A stretch of DNA of 64,000 bases from Roseiarcus sp963794655. Its GTDB lineage: Bacteria; Pseudomonadota; Alphaproteobacteria; Rhizobiales; Beijerinckiaceae. The notes beneath the pieces were generated by a model. It worked only from the letters and a program-made list of their open reading frames with translations. It did not search any database and was not told the origin of the DNA. Location: the NCBI GenBank assembly GCA_963794655.1, contig CAWCEV010000006.1, forward strand, positions 434,001-498,000, read 5' to 3'. The position numbers and the translations under genes are program-made. Shown one piece after another: positions 60,495 through 64,000 of this stretch (the first letter of the stretch is position 1; each line of letters opens with the position of its first letter).

Positions 60495-61613
60495 ATGGCG
60501 CAGCGGTTGAAGATTGAGCGCGTCGAATGCGTTCCGCTCAGCATGCCCCTTCCGCGGACATTTCGCGGCAGCAACTACTTCATGACGCATCGCTGCACGA
60601 TCATTACGAGAGTGTACACGTCGGAGGGAATCGTCGGCGAAATCTACAACGGCGACGAATTTGAAACTCAGGCCGAGGTGGTCAAGATCATCCTCGACGA
60701 GATCCAGCCGCTGCTGATCGGGAAGGACGCTTTCAACATCGAGCGCTGCTGGGAGCTCATGCGGAAGCCGAGCACCAACATCCTGCGAGATCGCAAGCTC
60801 GCGATGTGCGCGCAAGCTTGTGTCGACAGCGCGCTTTGGGACGCGGTCGGCAAGGCGCTCGACGCGCCGCTTTACCAGCTTTGGGGCGGCTATACCGATC
60901 GGCTCCCGTCCATCTGCATCGCCGGCTATTACGAGGAAGGCAAGACGCTCGCCGACTTTGGCCGCGAGATGGAGCAGATCAAACTTCAGGGTCACGCCGG
61001 CTGCAAATTCAAAGTGGGAGGGCGCACCCCGGTCGAGGACGCCGAGCGTGTGCGGGTCGCGCGCAAGGCGGTAGGCGGGGATTTCATCCTTGTCGTCGAC
61101 GCCAATCAGAACTGGACATTGCGGCAGGCGGTCGAATTTTCCCGTCTCGCGGCCGATCTCGACATTCGCTGGTTCGAAGAGCCGGTGCGGTGGGAGAACG
61201 ACCGCCTTGATATGGCGGCGGCGCGCGCCCAGACCGGCATTCCGATCTGCGCCGGTCAGAGCGAAATTTCGCGCTCCGGCTGTCGCGATCTCATGATGTC
61301 CGGCGCGATCGACGTTTGCAACTTTGACGCCAGCTGGGGCGGAGGTCCGACCGAATGGCGGCGAGTCGCGGCCTTGGCGTCATCGTTTGCTGTCGAGATG
61401 GGACATCACGAGGAGCCGCAAATCTCCGCACACCTCCTGGCGGCGATTCCGAACGGGACTTACCTCGAGTCCTTCCACCCGGATCGCGACCCGATGTTCT
61501 ATCGGCTTGTCGCCAATCGATCGGCGCTCAAGGACGGGCACTATGACGTGCCATCAGGGCCGGGTTTCGGGCTCGAGCTCGATAAGGACGCGATCCGCAA
61601 CTATCGGATATGA
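60495..61613 (+). CDS. Mandelate racemase/enolase-superfamily dehydratase
   Basis: Protein of 372 residues. Superfamily residues visible: Lys171-x-Lys173 in GCKFKVGG on strand 2, metal ligands Asp202 (VVDANQNW), Glu228 (WFEEPV) and Glu257 (GQSEISR), and His304 on strand 7 (MGHHEEP). This is the mandelate-racemase subgroup pattern with Lys and His as the two bases. It abstracts the alpha proton of a carboxylate, usually dehydrating an acid sugar. The ATG at 60495 is used; the frame extends 5 codons to a TTG. Confidence 0.9.
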   Translation: MAQRLKIERVECVPLSMPLPRTFRGSNYFMTHRCTIITRVYTSEGIVGEIYNGDEFETQAEVVKIILDEIQPLLIGKDAFNIERCWELMRKPSTNILRDRKLAMCAQACVDSALWDAVGKALDAPLYQLWGGYTDRLPSICIAGYYEEGKTLADFGREMEQIKLQGHAGCKFKVGGRTPVEDAERVRVARKAVGGDFILVVDANQNWTLRQAVEFSRLAADLDIRWFEEPVRWENDRLDMAAARAQTGIPICAGQSEISRSGCRDLMMSGAIDVCNFDASWGGGPTEWRRVAALASSFAVEMGHHEEPQISAHLLAAIPNGTYLESFHPDRDPMFYRLVANRSALKDGHYDVPSGPGFGLELDKDAIRNYRI

Positions 61614-61652
61614 CCGCCGGTTGAACGAGATAAAAACAGGGAGCGAGACGAA

Positions 61653-62667
61653 ATGACCGAGCCGCCGCCAAAAAGCGGAAGCGCGAGCAACAAGGCAGCC
61701 GCGGCTCTGGGCGTCGAGGATCGGATCGGTCTTTTCCGTACGATGACGCTGATCCGAGAGTTCGAAGAGCAGGTCCATCGCTCTTATCTCGAGGGTCTCG
61801 TTCACGGGACGACTCATTTGTGCAACGGGCAGGAGGCTGTCTCAGCCGGTGTCGCCAAGGCGCTCCGTGACGACGACTACGTCAGCTACACCTATCGCGG
61901 ACATGGGCAATGCCTCGCTCGGGGCATGGATCTCGAGGCGGCCTTCGCCGAGCTGTTCGGACGCGATACGGGCGTTTGCGGCGGACTTGGCGGCTCGATG
62001 CACCTCACCGACATCGACCGCGGCCTGATCGGCGCCTTTGGAATCGTGGGGGCCGGATTGCCGGTGGCCGTGGGAGCAGGAGTTCTCGGCGCAACTGGAC
62101 GGCCGGAAACAGGTCTCGGTGTGCTTTTTCGGCGATGGGGCGACCAATATCGGCGCCTTCCACGAGGCGATGAACATGGCGCAGGTTTGGAAGTTGCCGG
62201 TGATCTTCGTCTGCGAGAACAATCTCTACGGGGAGTTCAGCCATATTCTGCATACGACGCCTTACGAGAACCTCGTCGTCCGCGCGGCAGGCTATTCAAT
62301 GCAAACCGAACTGGTTGACGGCAACGACGTCCTCGCCGTCTATGACGCTGCGGCGCCGGCGGTCTCCCGCGCGCGAGAGGGCGAAGGACCCACGTTCATC
62401 GAGTGCAAGACCTATCGCCATCGCGGCCATTCGCGCACCGATCCGGCAAAATATCGTGACCCGGCTGAGGTCGAGGCCTGGTTGAAGCGAGATCCGATTT
62501 CGCTCTACCGCGCCGAGCTCGACGCCGCGGGCCTCTTGTCTGACGCTGAAGCGGAGAGCGTCGCTGTTGAGCTTCGTTCGCTCGTCAAGGCGGCCGCAGA
62601 CCGGGCAGCGTCTGCGCCGTGGCCTTCCCCGACGCAGGACTTCATGGCCAGGACATTCGTCCAATGA
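61653..62667 (+). pseudogene. 2-oxoacid (pyruvate/acetoin-type) dehydrogenase E1 alpha, interrupted by a frameshift
   Basis: The frame from ATG 61653 gives the N-terminal half of an E1-alpha: RTMTLIREFEEQVHRSYLEG, then THLCNGQEAVSAGVAKAL and GGLGGSMHLTDIDRGLIGAF. Near 62085-62092 similarity passes into the next frame (FSAQLDGRKQVSVCFFGDGATNIGAFHEAMN), which holds the thiamine-diphosphate motif GDGAT...CENN and runs to 62667. A net change of one base would restore about 337 residues. The downstream E1-beta and E2 genes look intact, so a sequencing error or a recent mutation is possible. The gene follows the enolase-type gene by 39 bp. Confidence 0.85.
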
Positions 62668-63692
62668 CGGTGAATGAGAAAATCATTTCACCCGGCGCTG
62701 AGCCGGCGCCGCCGTCCATGCACGAGATCACATACCGCGAGGCGATTGTCGCGGCGTTGCGCGAGGAGATGCGGCGAGATCCGAAGACCTTGATCATGGG
62801 CGAGGACATCGGCGAATTTGGAGGGCCATTCAAGACCTGTCAGGGCCTCTATGAAGAGTTCGGCGCGGCGCGGGTCCGCGATACGCCAATCGCGGAGGCG
62901 GGCTTCGTCGGCGCGGCGCTGGGCCTCGCGCTGACCGGATACAGACCGATCGTCGAGATCATGTTCGCTGACTTCCTCGGCGTCTGTTTCGACCAGATCG
63001 CCAACAGCATCGCCAAACACCGCTTCATGTCAGGTGGGCGGGTGAAAATACCGATCGTCATTCGGGCACTCGGCGGAGCAGGCCTGCGGTTCGGCGCGCA
63101 GCACTCGCAGACGGCCGAGTCCTGGCTTCTGTCCGTGCCGGGGCTCAAGATCGTCTGTCCTTCAAATCCGGAGCAAGCGTATCTCATGCTGAAAGCCGCG
63201 ATCCGCGACGACAATCCGGTTCTCGTGCTCGAGCACAAGGCGCTCCTCTCGATGAAAGGGCTTGTGCCGGTCGGGGCTGACGACGTTGCGATGCCAACCG
63301 GCCCCCGCGTTTTGCGACCCGGCCGTCACGCCACGATTGTCGCGAGCCTCGCGATGGTTGGAAAGGCGCTCGCTGCCGCAGACCGCCTCGAGGCCGAAGG
63401 CATCGAAGCGGAAGTCATCGACATCCAGGTTCTGCGGCCCATGGACGTAGCGCCGATCAGCGACAGCGTGCGGCGAACCAATATCCTCGTCACTGTCGAG
63501 GAGCAGGCGCCGACCGGCGGATGGAGCTCGGATGTCGTGGCGGATGTTGTCAGCGAGGCCTTCGACTATCTCGACGCGCCGCCGGCTCGGGTCACGCTTC
63601 CCGATCATCCGCTCCCCTACAGTCCTCACCTCGAGGACGCGCTGATCCCCTCGCCCGAACGAATCGCGGCGACGGTCAAGTCTCTTCTTTGA
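62664..63692 (+). CDS. 2-oxoacid dehydrogenase E1 beta (pyruvate/acetoin type)
   Basis: Protein of 342 residues: ITYREAIVAALREEMRRDPKTLIMGEDIGEFGGPFKTCQGL at the N-terminus, RVRDTPIAEAGFVGAALGLALTGYRPIVEIMFADF, PGLKIVCPSNPEQAYLMLKAAIRDDNPVLVLEHKAL, and EVIDIQVLRPMD. It pairs with E1-alpha in the alpha2beta2 decarboxylase. The ATG at 62664 overlaps the E1-alpha stop (ATGA). Confidence 0.93.
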   Translation: MTVNEKIISPGAEPAPPSMHEITYREAIVAALREEMRRDPKTLIMGEDIGEFGGPFKTCQGLYEEFGAARVRDTPIAEAGFVGAALGLALTGYRPIVEIMFADFLGVCFDQIANSIAKHRFMSGGRVKIPIVIRALGGAGLRFGAQHSQTAESWLLSVPGLKIVCPSNPEQAYLMLKAAIRDDNPVLVLEHKALLSMKGLVPVGADDVAMPTGPRVLRPGRHATIVASLAMVGKALAAADRLEAEGIEAEVIDIQVLRPMDVAPISDSVRRTNILVTVEEQAPTGGWSSDVVADVVSEAFDYLDAPPARVTLPDHPLPYSPHLEDALIPSPERIAATVKSLL

Positions 63693-63702
63693 GCCGCAAC
63701 TC

Positions 63703-64000
63703 ATGGACTTCTCAGTCCCGAAGCTCAGCGCGACAATGGAGACCGTCAAGGTTCTCCGCTGGCTAAAGCAGGCCGGCGACAAGGTTACGATGGGCGAACC
63801 GCTCGTCGAGCTCGAGACTGACAAAGCCACGATGGAGGTGGAGTCTCCCGCGGATGGAACGCTCGAAGCGGTGCTTGGCGCCGAGGGCGAGGAGCTCGCG
63901 GTCGGCGCAGTGCTGGCCCGACTCGCAATCGCAGGAGAATTTCCATCGTCAGGTCACCCGAAGGGGGCGCCGCCGACCGTTGCGGCCGCGCCTGCACGTG
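63703..64000 (+). CDS. Dihydrolipoamide acyltransferase (E2), N-terminal part cut by the window end
   Basis: The first 99 codons are visible: a lipoyl domain FSVPKLSATMETVKVLRWLK, with lipoyl-lysine Lys41 in ETDKATMEV and SPADGTLEAVLGAEGEEL, followed by a Pro/Ala-rich linker (PPTVAAAPA). The catalytic domain lies outside. It starts 10 bp after E1-beta and completes the 2-oxoacid dehydrogenase operon. Confidence 0.9.
   Translation, partial: MDFSVPKLSATMETVKVLRWLKQAGDKVTMGEPLVELETDKATMEVESPADGTLEAVLGAEGEELAVGAVLARLAIAGEFPSSGHPKGAPPTVAAAPAR

Overview
The window is GC-rich, gene-dense DNA with many 4-bp ATGA/GTGA start-stop overlaps and several LivK/RbsB/DppA/UgpB-type importers. It looks like the accessory catabolic part of an alphaproteobacterial chromosome or large plasmid, most likely Hyphomicrobiales (Rhizobiales). 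That assignment rests on gene content and base composition only. I saw no rRNA, tRNA, CRISPR array or replication origin.

Layout. (1) 0.2-10.0 kb: a minus-strand sugar-type ABC importer operon with two permeases, a binding protein, an ATPase, two strictosidine-synthase/SMP-30-like propellers (one fused to a permease) and a secreted tannase/feruloyl-esterase-like enzyme, facing an AraC-family regulator. (2) 10.1-11.0 kb: remains of a large serine recombinase. (3) 11.3-30.9 kb: a catabolic region with three related Rieske oxygenases, one PDR-type reductase, SDRs, an alpha-hydroxy-acid oxidase, a Liv-type importer whose binding-protein gene is frameshifted, a flavin monooxygenase, a MarR-type regulator and other enzymes. 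Seven copies of a palindrome of the type (A)TCTTCC-NN-GGAAGA(T) / ACCTTCC-NN-GGAAGGT precede its transcription units and define a candidate regulon. (4) 31.0-42.7 kb: an island with two GntR regulators, a Dpp-type importer, a hydantoin-racemase-like protein, an amidase and a maleate-isomerase-like protein. It is bracketed by two co-oriented remnants of the same IS6-family element. (5) 42.9-50.9 kb: a LacI-regulated sugar importer with a GH116 glycosidase inside the operon. (6) 51.0-52.4 kb: an IS481 remnant and an IS110-family transposase. (7) 52.7-64.0 kb: homodimeric pyruvate dehydrogenase E1 with a divergent Lrp regulator; a hydroxyacid-dehydrogenase/aldo-keto-reductase fusion preceded by four 22-bp direct repeats; an acetoacetate-decarboxylase-like protein, a Gfo/Idh/MocA oxidoreductase and an enolase-superfamily dehydratase; then a 2-oxoacid dehydrogenase operon (E1-alpha frameshifted, E1-beta, E2 cut by the window end).

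Together these genes describe a soil or plant-associated heterotroph that imports glycosides, small amides and aromatic or alicyclic acids, and feeds them through oxygenases, dehydrogenases and 2-oxoacid dehydrogenase complexes to acyl-CoA. The two frameshifts in otherwise intact operons and the many IS and recombinase remnants show either active decay of a laterally assembled region or base-calling errors. The read data would decide between these.
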